DNA from: Thermodesulfovibrio thiophilus DSM 17215
GTDB lineage: Bacteria; Nitrospirota; Thermodesulfovibrionia; Thermodesulfovibrionales; Thermodesulfovibrionaceae
Assembly (NCBI RefSeq): GCF_000423865.1
Contig: NZ_AUIU01000011.1
Span: 124,001-188,000, forward strand
Direction: 5' to 3'
Length of the DNA stretch: 64,000 nucleotides
Shown here: positions 17,206 to 25,813 of the stretch, one piece after another
Layout of the letters: each line of letters begins with the position of its first letter
Position numbering within the stretch: position 1 is the stretch's first letter
The notes under the pieces: generated by a model
What the model was told of the DNA's origin: nothing
The model's input: the letters and a program-made list of their open reading frames with translations, nothing else
The model's database searches: none
Program-made: the position numbers and the translations under genes

Positions 17206-17928
17206 TTATTGAGAAATTAACGCTTCAATATTAAAATTTTTTAGCGCTGTTTCTCCTATTTTATCTTTGCTTAATTCTGTTAAATATGGCAGCACACCCA
17301 GACATGGGGCGTCAACCAATTCTTTTAAAACCTGAGAATTTGTTTTTTCAGCAATATCTTTTTTAGCAGGTTCTGAAAAATTAATAATAAAACCTTTAAC
17401 AGGAATTTTTTTGCTTTTTAATGCTTCCAGCGTAAGGAGCGTGTGATTAATTGTTCCAAGAGTTGGTCTAGTTACAATTATGACTGATAAGCCCAGATCT
17501 TTTATTAAATCTCTGACAAAGTAAAATGTTGATTTTTTCTTTTCTTCTTTAGTAATTGGTACCATTAACCCACCGATTCCTTCAACTAAAACATAGTCAT
17601 ATTTTTTCTTAAGAGTATCGAAGCATCTAAAAATTTTTTCAATATCAACTTCTATATTTTCAAGTTTGGAGGCAACAAGGGGGCTTACAGGGTTTTCAAG
17701 CTTAACAGGAGTAATCAAATCCAGTGAATCATTCATTTCAGCCATATCTCTTAAAAGCATTCCATCACCTGGAAGAAGTATCCCATCTTTATTAAGACAG
17801 CCTGTTTCAATAACCTTCATAGCTCCAACCTTTAACCCCTTTTTTATAAAACTTCTCAATATTGCAGCGGCAACAATGGTTTTGCCAACTCCTGTGTCTG
17901 TTCCCGTGATAAAATATCCAGTCTTCAT
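17206..17928 (-). CDS. bioD: Dethiobiotin synthetase
   Basis: ATP-dependent closure of the ureido ring in biotin synthesis. The N-terminal P-loop reads FITGTDTGVGKTIVAAAIL; VLVEGIGGLMVPI and KLENPVSPLVAS are further family motifs. The ATG at 17928 has a Shine-Dalgarno (AGGAGGATTCG). It is a single gene; no other bio genes are visible. It is divergent from the hypothetical gene at 18011, with about 80 nt between them. Confidence 0.94.
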   Translation of the reverse strand: MKTGYFITGTDTGVGKTIVAAAILRSFIKKGLKVGAMKVIETGCLNKDGILLPGDGMLLRDMAEMNDSLDLITPVKLENPVSPLVASKLENIEVDIEKIFRCFDTLKKKYDYVLVEGIGGLMVPITKEEKKKSTFYFVRDLIKDLGLSVIIVTRPTLGTINHTLLTLEALKSKKIPVKGFIINFSEPAKKDIAEKTNSQVLKELVDAPCLGVLPYLTELSKDKIGETALKNFNIEALISQ

Positions 17929-17964
17929 AGCGAATCCTCCTTTTAAAAGAATCTTATCGTTATA

Positions 17965-17973
17965 TGGTATAAT
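17965..17973 (+). promoter_or_regulatory. Extended -10 promoter for the gene at 18011
   Basis: TGGTATAAT is a perfect extended -10 element (TGnTATAAT). It lies about 37 nt before the GTG start, which has its own Shine-Dalgarno (AAGGAGG). No -35 box is recognisable. Confidence 0.55.
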
Positions 17974-18010
17974 GTTGTATAGATTAAAGGCAACTCGTTA
18001 AGGAGGCAAT

Positions 18011-18589
18011 GTGATCAGGTTTGAAGAATTACAGATGAAAATAATGGATGCAGCCAAAAATTATCTTGATGTATTTGATATGGCTACGTTGATTGAACAG
18101 TACTCTTTAAATAAAGAAAGCAAACTTTCTATGACTTTGCCAGAAATTAAACCTCCATACCCCATAAGTGCAACGGTTTCATTTTCCTATAATGCTCATC
18201 AAACAAGTTTTTCAATTCTTCTGGATGAAGATGATGTTGAAGATGAAGAAGAACATTTCGACAATATGGTAGAAGTTGAAGTGGTGATTAATCTCCCTTT
18301 TATTGAAGAATATAATCAGTTAGGAGAGCTTTTTGAAGAAATAGTTAACGAATATCCTGATTTAGACCCTATTTTAATAAAAAAAGAATTCTTCAGAAAA
18401 GATTTAGTGCAGGGTGGGGAATATGAAATTGTTTATTCCTATATGGTTGGAGGAGAAGAACTGAAAGATCTGCAGTTTTATGAGGAAATGTTTTTTGAAC
18501 TGAGTAATATTTTGCAAAAAATTTATGACAGAATGAAGTTTTATATTGATATTTCATGGTATAGAGCAGATGAAGATGATAGCTTTTGA
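18011..18589 (+). CDS. Conserved-looking acidic protein of unknown function
   Basis: I do not recognise this 192-residue protein. It is strongly acidic, with a Glu/Asp run at 78-88 (LDEDDVEDEEEHF), no signal peptide and no membrane helix. It alternates predicted beta strands (ATVSFSYNAHQTSFSILL, MVEVEVVINLPF) with helices, ending in a helix and the segment MKFYIDISWYRADEDD. The start is GTG at 18011 behind AAGGAGG. Its last 20 nt overlap the next gene, a predicted nucleotidase, so the pair is probably coupled. Real-gene status rests on the promoter, ribosome-binding site and coupling. Confidence 0.65.
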   Translation: MIRFEELQMKIMDAAKNYLDVFDMATLIEQYSLNKESKLSMTLPEIKPPYPISATVSFSYNAHQTSFSILLDEDDVEDEEEHFDNMVEVEVVINLPFIEEYNQLGELFEEIVNEYPDLDPILIKKEFFRKDLVQGGEYEIVYSYMVGGEELKDLQFYEEMFFELSNILQKIYDRMKFYIDISWYRADEDDSF

Positions 18590-19229
18590 TGAGATTCAAA
18601 CCGTCTTTTTGGATATGGATGGAACAATACTTGACAAGTACTATGATGATTACTTCTGGGAGGTTTATGTTCCTCAAAAATATTCTGAAAAAGAAGGATT
18701 AAGTTTTAAAGAGGCTCAGAAAAGACTTTTTTCAATGTATAAAGCAGAAGAAGGCAAACTTAACTGGACTGATATTGATTTCTGGTCATTGAGGACAGGG
18801 CTTGATATATTTAAACTGAAAAAAGAACTGGCTCATTTCATAAGTCCTCATCCAGACGCTGAAGAGTTTCTAAAAGTTATAACTTCAAATGGCAAAAAGG
18901 TTTATCTTTTAACGAATGCTCATAATAAAGTAGTAGATCTTAAACTTAATAAAACTGGGTTTAATCAATATTTCAATGATATTTTCACATCTTTTGATCT
19001 TGGATATCCAAAAGAAAAAATAGAATTTTGGGATAGACTGAAAGAAACTATTCCCTTTGAATCTGAATCAGCAATTTTTATAGATGATACAGAAGATATT
19101 CTTTATACTGCTAAACTTTCAGGTATAAAACTTCCTATTTTGAGAGCAACTTCAAGCTCTCAATCCCTTCCCAAAAAATCAAAAACATTTTTAACAATAA
19201 TGAATTTTCGGGAACTTATTAAGTTTTAG
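18570..19229 (+). CDS. HAD hydrolase resembling GMP/IMP nucleotidase YrfG
   Basis: Predicted cytoplasmic phosphatase. HAD motif I is VFLDMDGTI, motif II LLTNAHN, and motif IV IFIDDTEDIL. The layout and many residues recall E. coli YrfG, which dephosphorylates GMP and IMP: DDYFW after motif I, then LNWTDIDFW, LTNAH and GYPKEK. I take the ATG at 18570 (MKMIAFDE), inside the end of the previous gene. It converges with the minus-strand gene ending at 19234, with only 4 nt between. Substrate is inferred from similarity of pattern only. Confidence 0.78.
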   Translation: MKMIAFDEIQTVFLDMDGTILDKYYDDYFWEVYVPQKYSEKEGLSFKEAQKRLFSMYKAEEGKLNWTDIDFWSLRTGLDIFKLKKELAHFISPHPDAEEFLKVITSNGKKVYLLTNAHNKVVDLKLNKTGFNQYFNDIFTSFDLGYPKEKIEFWDRLKETIPFESESAIFIDDTEDILYTAKLSGIKLPILRATSSSQSLPKKSKTFLTIMNFRELIKF

Positions 19230-19233
19230 TTGT

Positions 19234-19605
19234 TTATAAAATTCCGAGCTCTTTTTTAAGCCATTGTTTTATCTTTTCATTAATAGGGCACATACCAAAG
19301 TATATTTTATCCTTATTTTCGTTCACTGCTTCATTTAGCATCTCTGCTGGAATTTCGTCTATTCTCGCTATTGTTTCTCCATAATCCATTTCAGTATGCC
19401 TCATTATAAAAAGCACAGGCTTTTCGTCAGTTGTATCAATATAAGGGATGTAACCTTTAATTGAACTTTTGTAAACCACCTTGTCTCCAGATTTTGAGCA
19501 TCGTGGTGCCATAATCTCCTGTGGTTGAGTATTCCATAACATATGTTCTACAAAATATGGGTCTTCCTTTAATTCTTTAAGCGTTATTAATTCACTGAAA
19601 ATCAT
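19234..19605 (-). CDS. Hypothetical protein, 123 residues
   Basis: Not recognised. It is a soluble protein with no signal peptide. Two Cys lie in APRCSKSGDK and FGMCPINEK, not close enough for an obvious metal motif. It reads FVEHMLWNTQPQEIM, then IPYIDTTDEKPVLFIMRHTEMDYGETI and ends in a helix. The ATG at 19605 has a good Shine-Dalgarno (GGGAGGCG). It lies 16 nt downstream of an FTR-like gene on the same strand, so it is probably expressed with the redox cluster. A role in that pathway is only a guess. Confidence 0.6.
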   Translation of the reverse strand: MIFSELITLKELKEDPYFVEHMLWNTQPQEIMAPRCSKSGDKVVYKSSIKGYIPYIDTTDEKPVLFIMRHTEMDYGETIARIDEIPAEMLNEAVNENKDKIYFGMCPINEKIKQWLKKELGIL

Positions 19606-19621
19606 ATTCTACGCCTCCCGG

Positions 19622-19939
19622 TTATTTTTTTCTTCTTTCAGGAACTACTTTTTCAGGGATTTTCCCTTCATTATATTCTTTTGATACATAAAGTCCACAG
19701 TAACATCTACCGTACTTCTTTATATCATCTAAACTATAGATGCATGGACATATGATATCTAAATCTTTTTCCTTATTACCAGAAGCCAATCTACAGGGAC
19801 ATGATCTATATCCATAACGTTGTTCATTTTTTAATAATCCATTAATAAGTTCAAAAACAAAGTTTGTATCCTTATTTAACTCTAACCCTTTTGATATGGC
19901 ATATTTATTTAAAATTTCATAAAGTTTATCAGGAGTCAC
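19622..19939 (-). CDS. Ferredoxin-thioredoxin reductase catalytic-subunit-like protein
   Basis: Iron-sulfur disulfide reductase of the FTR beta family, which passes electrons from ferredoxin to a thiol partner. Six of the family cysteines are visible as CPC, CPC and CYC: YRSCPCRL, IICPCIYS, GRCYCGLY. The spacings are 14 and 12 residues, against 16 and 8 in plant FTR, and the usual CHC histidine is Tyr. The start is GTG at 19939, inside the end of the glutaredoxin gene, so the two are coupled. The alpha (variable) subunit of plant FTR is not present here. In anaerobes such proteins are thought to work as ferredoxin:disulfide reductases. Confidence 0.85.
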   Translation of the reverse strand: MTPDKLYEILNKYAISKGLELNKDTNFVFELINGLLKNEQRYGYRSCPCRLASGNKEKDLDIICPCIYSLDDIKKYGRCYCGLYVSKEYNEGKIPEKVVPERRKK

Positions 19940-20192
19940 TCTGACCTATTCCGAGTAATTTTTTAAGATTTGATTCATCAAAGCCAACAACAGCATTTTC
20001 AACTATCAGTGTTGGAAAAGTTGCAGCAGGATTGATTTTTTTTAACTCCTTCATAGCAAGCCATTGTTCACCGCCATCTAAAGTGTCAACTTCAATTATC
20101 TCATAGTCAATAGCATGAGTTTTAAGAAACTCTTTAACTTTTTTACATGTAGGACATGTGCTTAAGGAGTATAATCTGACTCTTCTAAGCAT
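19929..20192 (-). CDS. Glutaredoxin-like thiol redox protein
   Basis: Thioredoxin-fold protein of about 87 residues. The active site is CPTC (LYSLSTCPTCKKVKEFL), with a cis-Pro in ATFPTLIVENAVVGFDE, as in NrdH/glutaredoxin. I use the ATG at 20192 because AAAGGAG lies at the right distance; the upstream GTG at 20198 would sit on the ribosome-binding site. It overlaps the FTR-like gene by 11 nt and the 115-residue gene upstream by 8 nt. The natural reading is that the FTR-like protein reduces this glutaredoxin. Confidence 0.88.
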   Translation of the reverse strand: MLRRVRLYSLSTCPTCKKVKEFLKTHAIDYEIIEVDTLDGGEQWLAMKELKKINPAATFPTLIVENAVVGFDESNLKKLLGIGQSDS

Positions 20193-20532
20193 TTCCACTC
20201 CTTTCTTTATTGAAACTGTTGTTGAGAGTCAATGCTATATCTTCAAGCATTTCAAGATTTGCTGTTCTTATTGTGTCCAGCGGAAGCTTTAACATATCTG
20301 CCAATTCTTCAAAAGGTATTTTTGATACATAACATAGCTCAGCAATAAGTATTTTCAAAGCATCATCTTCTATAAAACCTTTTAATTCATTATCTTTTAT
20401 GTCAATACTATCAACAGCCTCTCTGAAAGACATCCCATTTTTTATATTCTGCATTATTTTTTTCATTACATCTTCATAAATTTTATTGTCCTCGTCAGAA
20501 TACTCTTTGAAAACAAAATTGAAATCAGACAT
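20185..20532 (-). CDS. Hypothetical helical protein, 115 residues
   Basis: Not recognised. It is acidic and all-helical by pattern. The segment IPFEELADMLKLPLDTIRTANLEMLE (about 73-98) could form a helix-turn-helix, since residues such as ELADMLKLPLDTI fit a recognition pair; a DNA-binding role would be a guess. The ATG at 20532 follows a clear AAGGAGA. It overlaps the DciA-like gene upstream by 8 nt and the glutaredoxin downstream by 8 nt, so it is locked into this operon. Confidence 0.65.
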   Translation of the reverse strand: MSDFNFVFKEYSDEDNKIYEDVMKKIMQNIKNGMSFREAVDSIDIKDNELKGFIEDDALKILIAELCYVSKIPFEELADMLKLPLDTIRTANLEMLEDIALTLNNSFNKERSGNA

Positions 20533-21001
20533 GGTGTTCTCCTTGATTTTTTATGATATTTTCATTAATCTGGTTTACAAACAAAAGATACTTTTGTATC
20601 AAACTTTCCATTGTTTGTTTTATATCATTATTTTTTATATTTTTTGTAATATCTCGTAACCATAGTTCCTGTTCTGATGACAGGGTTAGATTATGTTGCT
20701 TATATATTTTTTCTTTTTGATTTATATAAATTCGTCCAAAACGGAATTCAATATCTTTTACTTTGTAGGCATGAAGTTTTGCTATAAACTCATCCTTTAA
20801 CAGATTTAACTGAGTAAGCCAGGAATGTGAATTAACTGTTACAAAAAGAATACCATTTTTAAACTCCTTAGGAAAGGCATGTTCTGCTATAGGAAAACCG
20901 AATATGCTATTCCAGTTTTTCCTTAAAAATTTTAACGTTACAGCATTTTCTATGCCGCAATCGCTTAATAGACAGGGTAAAATTTGTCCAATTCTTTGCA
21001 T
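20525..21001 (-). CDS. dciA: DUF721/DciA-like protein
   Basis: The DUF721 family includes DciA, the ancestral loader of the replicative helicase DnaB in bacteria without DnaC. The conserved stretch is KFLRKNWNSIFGFPIAEHAFPKEFKNG followed by LFVTVNSHSWLTQLNLLK. I use the ATG at 21001 (MQRIGQILP); a start further up at 21049 would overlap rpmB. It lies 2 nt after the rpmB stop. At 158 residues it has a helical C-terminal tail of lower complexity. The helicase-loader role is family knowledge, not shown here. Confidence 0.8.
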   Translation of the reverse strand: MQRIGQILPCLLSDCGIENAVTLKFLRKNWNSIFGFPIAEHAFPKEFKNGILFVTVNSHSWLTQLNLLKDEFIAKLHAYKVKDIEFRFGRIYINQKEKIYKQHNLTLSSEQELWLRDITKNIKNNDIKQTMESLIQKYLLFVNQINENIIKNQGEHHV

Positions 21002-21003
21002 AC

Positions 21004-21192
21004 CTAGACTGCTTTTTTTATTAAACCAGAACGGAGGCATCTCGTACAAACATGAACTTTTTTCGGGCCTTTTTCAGTAATGATCTTCATTTTCTGAAGA
21101 TTTGGGAAAAAATATCTTTTTGTTCTGTTGTTTGCATGACTTACATTATTACCCACCATTTTTTTCTTGCCACAGACATAGCAGCTTGCCAT
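21004..21192 (-). CDS. rpmB: Large ribosomal subunit protein bL28
   Basis: Ribosomal protein of 62 residues. Family signatures are [25 protein letters not shown] and [16 protein letters not shown]. Both CxxC pairs are present, so this is the zinc-binding (C+) form. AGGAGG precedes the ATG. It is the first gene of the minus-strand operon rpmB-dciA-hypothetical-grx-ftr-hypothetical and is divergent from infB. Confidence 0.96.
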   Translation of the reverse strand: MASCYVCGKKKMVGNNVSHANNRTKRYFFPNLQKMKIITEKGPKKVHVCTRCLRSGLIKKAV

Positions 21193-21279
21193 TTTATTAT
21201 CCTCCTTTAATTTGCATATACTGATTTATTTATGATAACATTTTATTGATTTAGAGACAAGGGAGGAGTTGGTTGATCT

Positions 21280-23565
21280 ATGTCAGATAAAGTAGGCAGA
21301 ACCAGTATAGAATTAGCCAGAGAGCTTGGTGTAAAACCTTCAGAAATTGTGGAATGTGTTGGGGAAATAAGAAACATTCAATTTAAAAAAAGAACCACAA
21401 ACATTAAAATAGAGCCTGAAGAAGTTGAAGAAATAATAAAAAAGTTTCAAAAAACAAGTCAGCCTGAGCAAAAAAAAGAAAAAAAGATAGAAAAAAAGGA
21501 AGAAGAGAAAAAAACCAAACCTTCAGAACTAAAGAAAACTGAAGAACAAACAGTAACTGATAAACAAGAAATATCATCACCAACGATTAGTGACGAAGAG
21601 ATAAAAGAAGAAGAGATTACCATTCTAGGGAAATTCAGACGAGAAATATCATTTGAAAAGATTGAGAAAATAAAACCTAAGCCTGTATCCACAAAAATCG
21701 CACCTAAAAAATTTGAACCTCAGAAATGGCTGGATATAAAAGAACAAAAAAAGATTAAAGATAAAGTAAAAAAAGAAGAACCTTCTACAACCCCTTCAAC
21801 AGCACCGAGAAAAAAATCCATCAGGATAGAAGAAGGTACAACAGTTAAAGAATTTGCTGAACTTATCAGCCAGAAAGTTCCAGATGTAATAAAAAAATTT
21901 ATGGAACTTGGCTATATGCCAACAATTAATCAGCCTGTTGATACGGATGCTGCTCAACTTGTGGCGGAAGGCTTTGGAGTCAAAGTGGAAATTGCCCAAG
22001 CACAGGAGGTTGATGTGATAGAGGAGGTTGAAGATTCTCCTGAATCACTTCAGCCAAGACCTCCTATTGTAACTGTTATGGGGCATGTAGATCATGGAAA
22101 AACTTCATTGCTTGATGCAATTAGAAAAACGAAGGTTACAGAACAGGAAGCAGGAGGAATAACTCAGCATATAGGTGCATATAAAGTAACAGTGCAGGGT
22201 AAGGATATAACATTTCTTGATACTCCGGGACATGAAGCATTTACAGCTCTAAGAGCAAGAGGTGCTAAAGTTACAGATATTGTAGTTCTGGTTGTTGCCG
22301 CTGATGATGGCGTAATGCCTCAGACAATTGAAGCTATTAATCATGCTAAAGCAGCAGGTGTTCCAATAGTTGTAGCAGTCAATAAAATAGATAAACCAGA
22401 GGCAAATCCCCAAAGGGTAAAAACACAACTCAGTGATTACGGAGTTATTCCTGAAGACTGGGGAGGACAGAATATATTCGTTGAAATTTCTGCAAAAAAA
22501 AGAATTGGTATAGAAAATTTACTTGAAATGATAGCTCTTCAGGCAGAGATAATGGAACTTAAAGCCAATCCCAATAAACCTGCAAGAGGGACAATCATTG
22601 AATCACGCCTTGATAAGGGTCGTGGTCCTGTTGCAACTGTAATTGTACAGAATGGAACGCTGAAGGTCGGAGATGCTTTTGTTGCTGGAGTAACATATGG
22701 TAAAGTAAGGGCAATTATTGATGATACGGGAAAAAGAATCAATAAAGCTTTGCCATCAACTCCTGTTGAAGTTGTAGGGTTTGAACAGGTTCCTCAGGCA
22801 GGAGATAGTTTTATAGTTGTTGAAAATGATAGAGTAGCCCGTCAGATAGCTAATGCAAGAGCTCAGAAGAAAAGACTTGCTGAGATACAGAAAGCTCAAA
22901 AACTTACACTTCAGGATTTATATGAAAAAATTAAGGAAGGAGAAGTAAAAGAGCTTAATTTAATCATAAAAGGCGATGTTCAGGGCTCAGTTGAGGCATT
23001 GAAAAAAGCTGTAGAAGATATCACTCATCCAGAGATTAAAGTTAAGGTTATACATACAGCTGTTGGAGGTATCACAGAGTCCGATGTAAATCTTGCATCT
23101 ACTGCAAATGCCATAATAATAGGATTCAATGTTCGTCCTGAAACAAAGGCTCAGGAACTTGCCGAACAGCTTGGTGTTGACATGAAGCTTTACGGCATTA
23201 TTTATGAAGTAATTGAAGATGTAAAAAAAGCGCTAACAGGAATGCTTGAGCCAGAGGTCAAGGAGAAAGTACTTGGCAGAGCAGAAGTAAGAGCAGTATT
23301 TAAAATTTCCAAGATTGGTACAGTAGCTGGTTGTTATGTTTTAAATGGAACAATATCAAGAGCAAGTGATGGAATAAGAGTAATCAGAGATAATATTGTT
23401 GTCTATGAAGGTAAAATTAGCTCTCTTAAGAGATTTAAAGAAGATGTAAGAGAAGTGCAGGCAGGATATGAGTGTGGTATAACTATAGACAACTTTAATG
23501 ATATAAAAGAAGGTGATATAATCGAAAACTATATCATTGAGAAAGTTCCTGTTAAAGGTTTATAA
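21280..23565 (+). CDS. infB: Translation initiation factor IF-2
   Basis: GTPase that places initiator tRNA on the ribosome. The N-terminal IF2_N module ([18 protein letters not shown]) is followed by a Lys/Glu-rich linker (residues 60-180). Then come a second IF2_N-like segment ([20 protein letters not shown]) and the G domain: G1 [15 protein letters not shown]3 DTPGHEAF, G4 NKID. Domains II-IV complete 761 residues. The ATG at 21280 has a GGGAGGAG sequence about 12 nt upstream. The usual nusA and rimP genes do not precede it; rbfA and nrnA follow directly. Confidence 0.97.
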   Translation: MSDKVGRTSIELARELGVKPSEIVECVGEIRNIQFKKRTTNIKIEPEEVEEIIKKFQKTSQPEQKKEKKIEKKEEEKKTKPSELKKTEEQTVTDKQEISSPTISDEEIKEEEITILGKFRREISFEKIEKIKPKPVSTKIAPKKFEPQKWLDIKEQKKIKDKVKKEEPSTTPSTAPRKKSIRIEEGTTVKEFAELISQKVPDVIKKFMELGYMPTINQPVDTDAAQLVAEGFGVKVEIAQAQEVDVIEEVEDSPESLQPRPPIVTVMGHVDHGKTSLLDAIRKTKVTEQEAGGITQHIGAYKVTVQGKDITFLDTPGHEAFTALRARGAKVTDIVVLVVAADDGVMPQTIEAINHAKAAGVPIVVAVNKIDKPEANPQRVKTQLSDYGVIPEDWGGQNIFVEISAKKRIGIENLLEMIALQAEIMELKANPNKPARGTIIESRLDKGRGPVATVIVQNGTLKVGDAFVAGVTYGKVRAIIDDTGKRINKALPSTPVEVVGFEQVPQAGDSFIVVENDRVARQIANARAQKKRLAEIQKAQKLTLQDLYEKIKEGEVKELNLIIKGDVQGSVEALKKAVEDITHPEIKVKVIHTAVGGITESDVNLASTANAIIIGFNVRPETKAQELAEQLGVDMKLYGIIYEVIEDVKKALTGMLEPEVKEKVLGRAEVRAVFKISKIGTVAGCYVLNGTISRASDGIRVIRDNIVVYEGKISSLKRFKEDVREVQAGYECGITIDNFNDIKEGDIIENYIIEKVPVKGL

Positions 23566-23922
23566 ATGCATCCATACAAAAGATCTCAAAGACTTGGAGT
23601 GCTCTTAAAAGAAGAAGTAGCGGATATAATTTTTCATAAAATCAAAAATCCAGGATTGGGGTTTATTACTGTAACTGATGTTGAACTTTCAGATGATTTG
23701 CGAATTGCCAGGGTTTTTGTATCTGTTCTTAAAACAGAAGACAGGGAGATAACACTTCAGATTTTAAATAATTCAAAGGGTTTTATAAGAACAGAGATTG
23801 CAAAGAGATTAAGAATAAAAATAATACCCACGTTTGAGTTTGTTTATGACGAATCTATTGAGCGTGGATTTAGAATTGATCAACTTTTAAAGGAAATAAA
23901 GAGAACTTCGGAGGAGGGTTGA
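23566..23922 (+). CDS. rbfA: Ribosome-binding factor A
   Basis: Maturation factor for the 30S subunit. The KH-like fold is recognisable from YKRSQRLGVLLKEEVADII, GLGFITVTDVELSDDLRIARVFVS and FEFVYDESIERGFRIDQLL. Length 118 is typical. The ATG follows the infB TAA directly, and the stop overlaps the TTG start of the next gene, so infB-rbfA-nrnA form one unit. Confidence 0.95.
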   Translation: MHPYKRSQRLGVLLKEEVADIIFHKIKNPGLGFITVTDVELSDDLRIARVFVSVLKTEDREITLQILNNSKGFIRTEIAKRLRIKIIPTFEFVYDESIERGFRIDQLLKEIKRTSEEG

Positions 23923-24905
23923 AACCACCGAAGGCTTTAATCGATGTTTTTCGAAAAGAAAATTCATTTTTAATACTGACCCACACAACTCCTGATGGAG
24001 ATGCTTTTGGTTCCTGTCTGGCTTTAAAATTCTTAATTGAACAATTCAGTAAAAAAGCTGAAATTTATACAGAATATCCTATACCCTTACAATATCAGTT
24101 TCTGCCAGGAATCAATTCTATAAAGAATATCAATTTTATAAAGTTGAATGAGTTTGATATTTTAGTCTTAGTTGACTGTAACAAGATTTCAAGAGTTAGT
24201 TATGAAAAAGAAATTCTTGATAAGATTAAAACTTTTTCAGGTAATAAGCTTATTATTGACCATCATATCGAGGTCAATATTTCAAATGATGTTAAATGTG
24301 TAAAATGGATTGACCCTGAAAAAGCTGCAACAGGTATTATGATTTATTACCTTATAAAAGCTTTAAGAGGAGATATAACTCCTCAAATTGCAACAAATCT
24401 CTATACTGCAATCATTATTGATACAGGAAATTTCCAGTTTGACAATACTACTCATGAAGTCTTAAGGATTGCCTCAGAACTTGTTCAATCAGGAGCTAGA
24501 CCATCTTATATTTATCAGGAAGCCTTTGAATCATGGAGTGACAACAGATTTGCACTTTTTAAAAGGATGCTAAATACTGTAAGTGTAATACCGCCACTTG
24601 CTATAGCTTATATTACAAAGAAAGATTTTGATGAAACACAAACTCAGGAATCTGATACTGAAAGATTTGTAGAGTTTTTGAAAGTTTTAAAAGATATTTA
24701 TATTTCTGCACTTTTTAGAGAAATCCATGCAGGATTTCTAAAAGTAAGCCTTCGCTCTAAAGGAGATTTTGATGTAAGCAAGATTGCAGCAGAATTTGGA
24801 GGCGGTGGACATAAAAATGCTTCAGGTTATAGAACTAATGGATCTCTTAAAGAAGCACAACAAAAGCTTATTGAAAAATTAAAAGCTCATAATATGCTAT
24901 ACTGA
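23919..24905 (+). CDS. nrnA: DHH-DHHA1 phosphoesterase (NrnA-like nanoRNase / pAp phosphatase)
   Basis: Two-domain metal phosphoesterase. The DHH domain shows THTTPDGDAFGS, LVDCNK and the DHH triad in IIDHHIEV. The DHHA1 domain ends in FGGGGHKNASGYR. Family members degrade oligoribonucleotides and 3'-phosphoadenosine phosphate, and some hydrolyse pApA. That would link it to the diadenylate cyclase at 3180-3947. The start is TTG at 23919, right after GGAGGAGGG and overlapping the rbfA stop. Length 328 is normal. Confidence 0.9.
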   Translation: MKPPKALIDVFRKENSFLILTHTTPDGDAFGSCLALKFLIEQFSKKAEIYTEYPIPLQYQFLPGINSIKNINFIKLNEFDILVLVDCNKISRVSYEKEILDKIKTFSGNKLIIDHHIEVNISNDVKCVKWIDPEKAATGIMIYYLIKALRGDITPQIATNLYTAIIIDTGNFQFDNTTHEVLRIASELVQSGARPSYIYQEAFESWSDNRFALFKRMLNTVSVIPPLAIAYITKKDFDETQTQESDTERFVEFLKVLKDIYISALFREIHAGFLKVSLRSKGDFDVSKIAAEFGGGGHKNASGYRTNGSLKEAQQKLIEKLKAHNMLY

Positions 24906-24918
24906 ATACAGTATTTTG

Positions 24919-25689
24919 ATGGGTAAAATAATTGCAATAGCCAGCCAAAAAGGTGGTGTAGGTAAAACAACGACAGCTATCAATCTTGCCACAGCTTTAG
25001 CAGTCTGTGGTAAAAAAACTCTTGTAATAGATTCAGATCCTCAGGCAAGCCTTACCTTTGGTCTGGGTATAAGAAAAAATGGAGAAAAAATAAAAGGACT
25101 ATATGAACTGTATACTGGGAGGACAACACTGGAGGACGTACTAGTTCAACCTCTAGAAAATCTTCATCTAATACCTGCAAGAATAGATTTATTTATGGCA
25201 GAACTTGAAATATTTACAACACAAGAAAGAGAACAAACCCTTAAAAGTTTAATTGAAAGATATAAAAAAGAGTTTGATTATATATTGATAGATTGCCCTC
25301 CTTCATTTTCCTTTCTTACTCTTTGTGCTCTTGTAGCTTCTGAATCTGTAATAATTCCTGTTCAGTGTGAACAGTTTGCACTGGAAGCTTTAAGAATATT
25401 TATAAAACTTTTATGGAGAATCAAAGGAAATTTTAATGAAACCCTTGAACTTGAAGGCATCCTTCTTACAATGTTCAGTAAACATCTCACTCTAAGCAGA
25501 ATGATTGCTGAGGATATAAAAAGAGTTTTTCGCTCAAAAACTTTTGAAACAGTAATACCGAGAAACATATCGTTAGCTGAAGCATCTATGAATGGAATAC
25601 CTGCTATATTTTATGCTCCTGAGGCTGCGGGAAGTGTTGCCTACAAAGAGCTTGCTCAGGAAATAATTCTTCTGACAGAACAATATTAA
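24919..25689 (+). CDS. parA: ParA/Soj-family ATPase without adjacent ParB
   Basis: Deviant Walker ATPase that positions chromosomes or other cargo. The deviant Walker A motif is SQKGGVGKTTTAINLA, with the signature Lys; DSDPQAS is A'; Walker B is YILIDCPPSFS. At 256 residues it is the short, chromosomal type without an N-terminal DNA-binding domain. I use the ATG at 24919 (MGKIIAIA) over the TTG at 24916. It lies 13 nt after nrnA. There is no parB, rsmG or mnmG neighbour, so its cargo is open: chromosome partitioning or a MinD-like job are both possible. Confidence 0.88.
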   Translation: MGKIIAIASQKGGVGKTTTAINLATALAVCGKKTLVIDSDPQASLTFGLGIRKNGEKIKGLYELYTGRTTLEDVLVQPLENLHLIPARIDLFMAELEIFTTQEREQTLKSLIERYKKEFDYILIDCPPSFSFLTLCALVASESVIIPVQCEQFALEALRIFIKLLWRIKGNFNETLELEGILLTMFSKHLTLSRMIAEDIKRVFRSKTFETVIPRNISLAEASMNGIPAIFYAPEAAGSVAYKELAQEIILLTEQY

Positions 25690-25813
25690 AAATTAAATTC
25701 ATCATATAGGAATTATAGAAAATCATATTAATTAAGTTGGTATAATTGTTATTTTATCTTATTAATTCCGATAGAAACAGTCTCCAATAATATAATGGAT
25801 AAATTAAAAAAGA

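Noticed and set aside
25690-25813. Terminator between the convergent parA and pgi genes
   Set aside because: I looked for paired arms; only short, mismatched AT-rich matches exist, so I do not call one.
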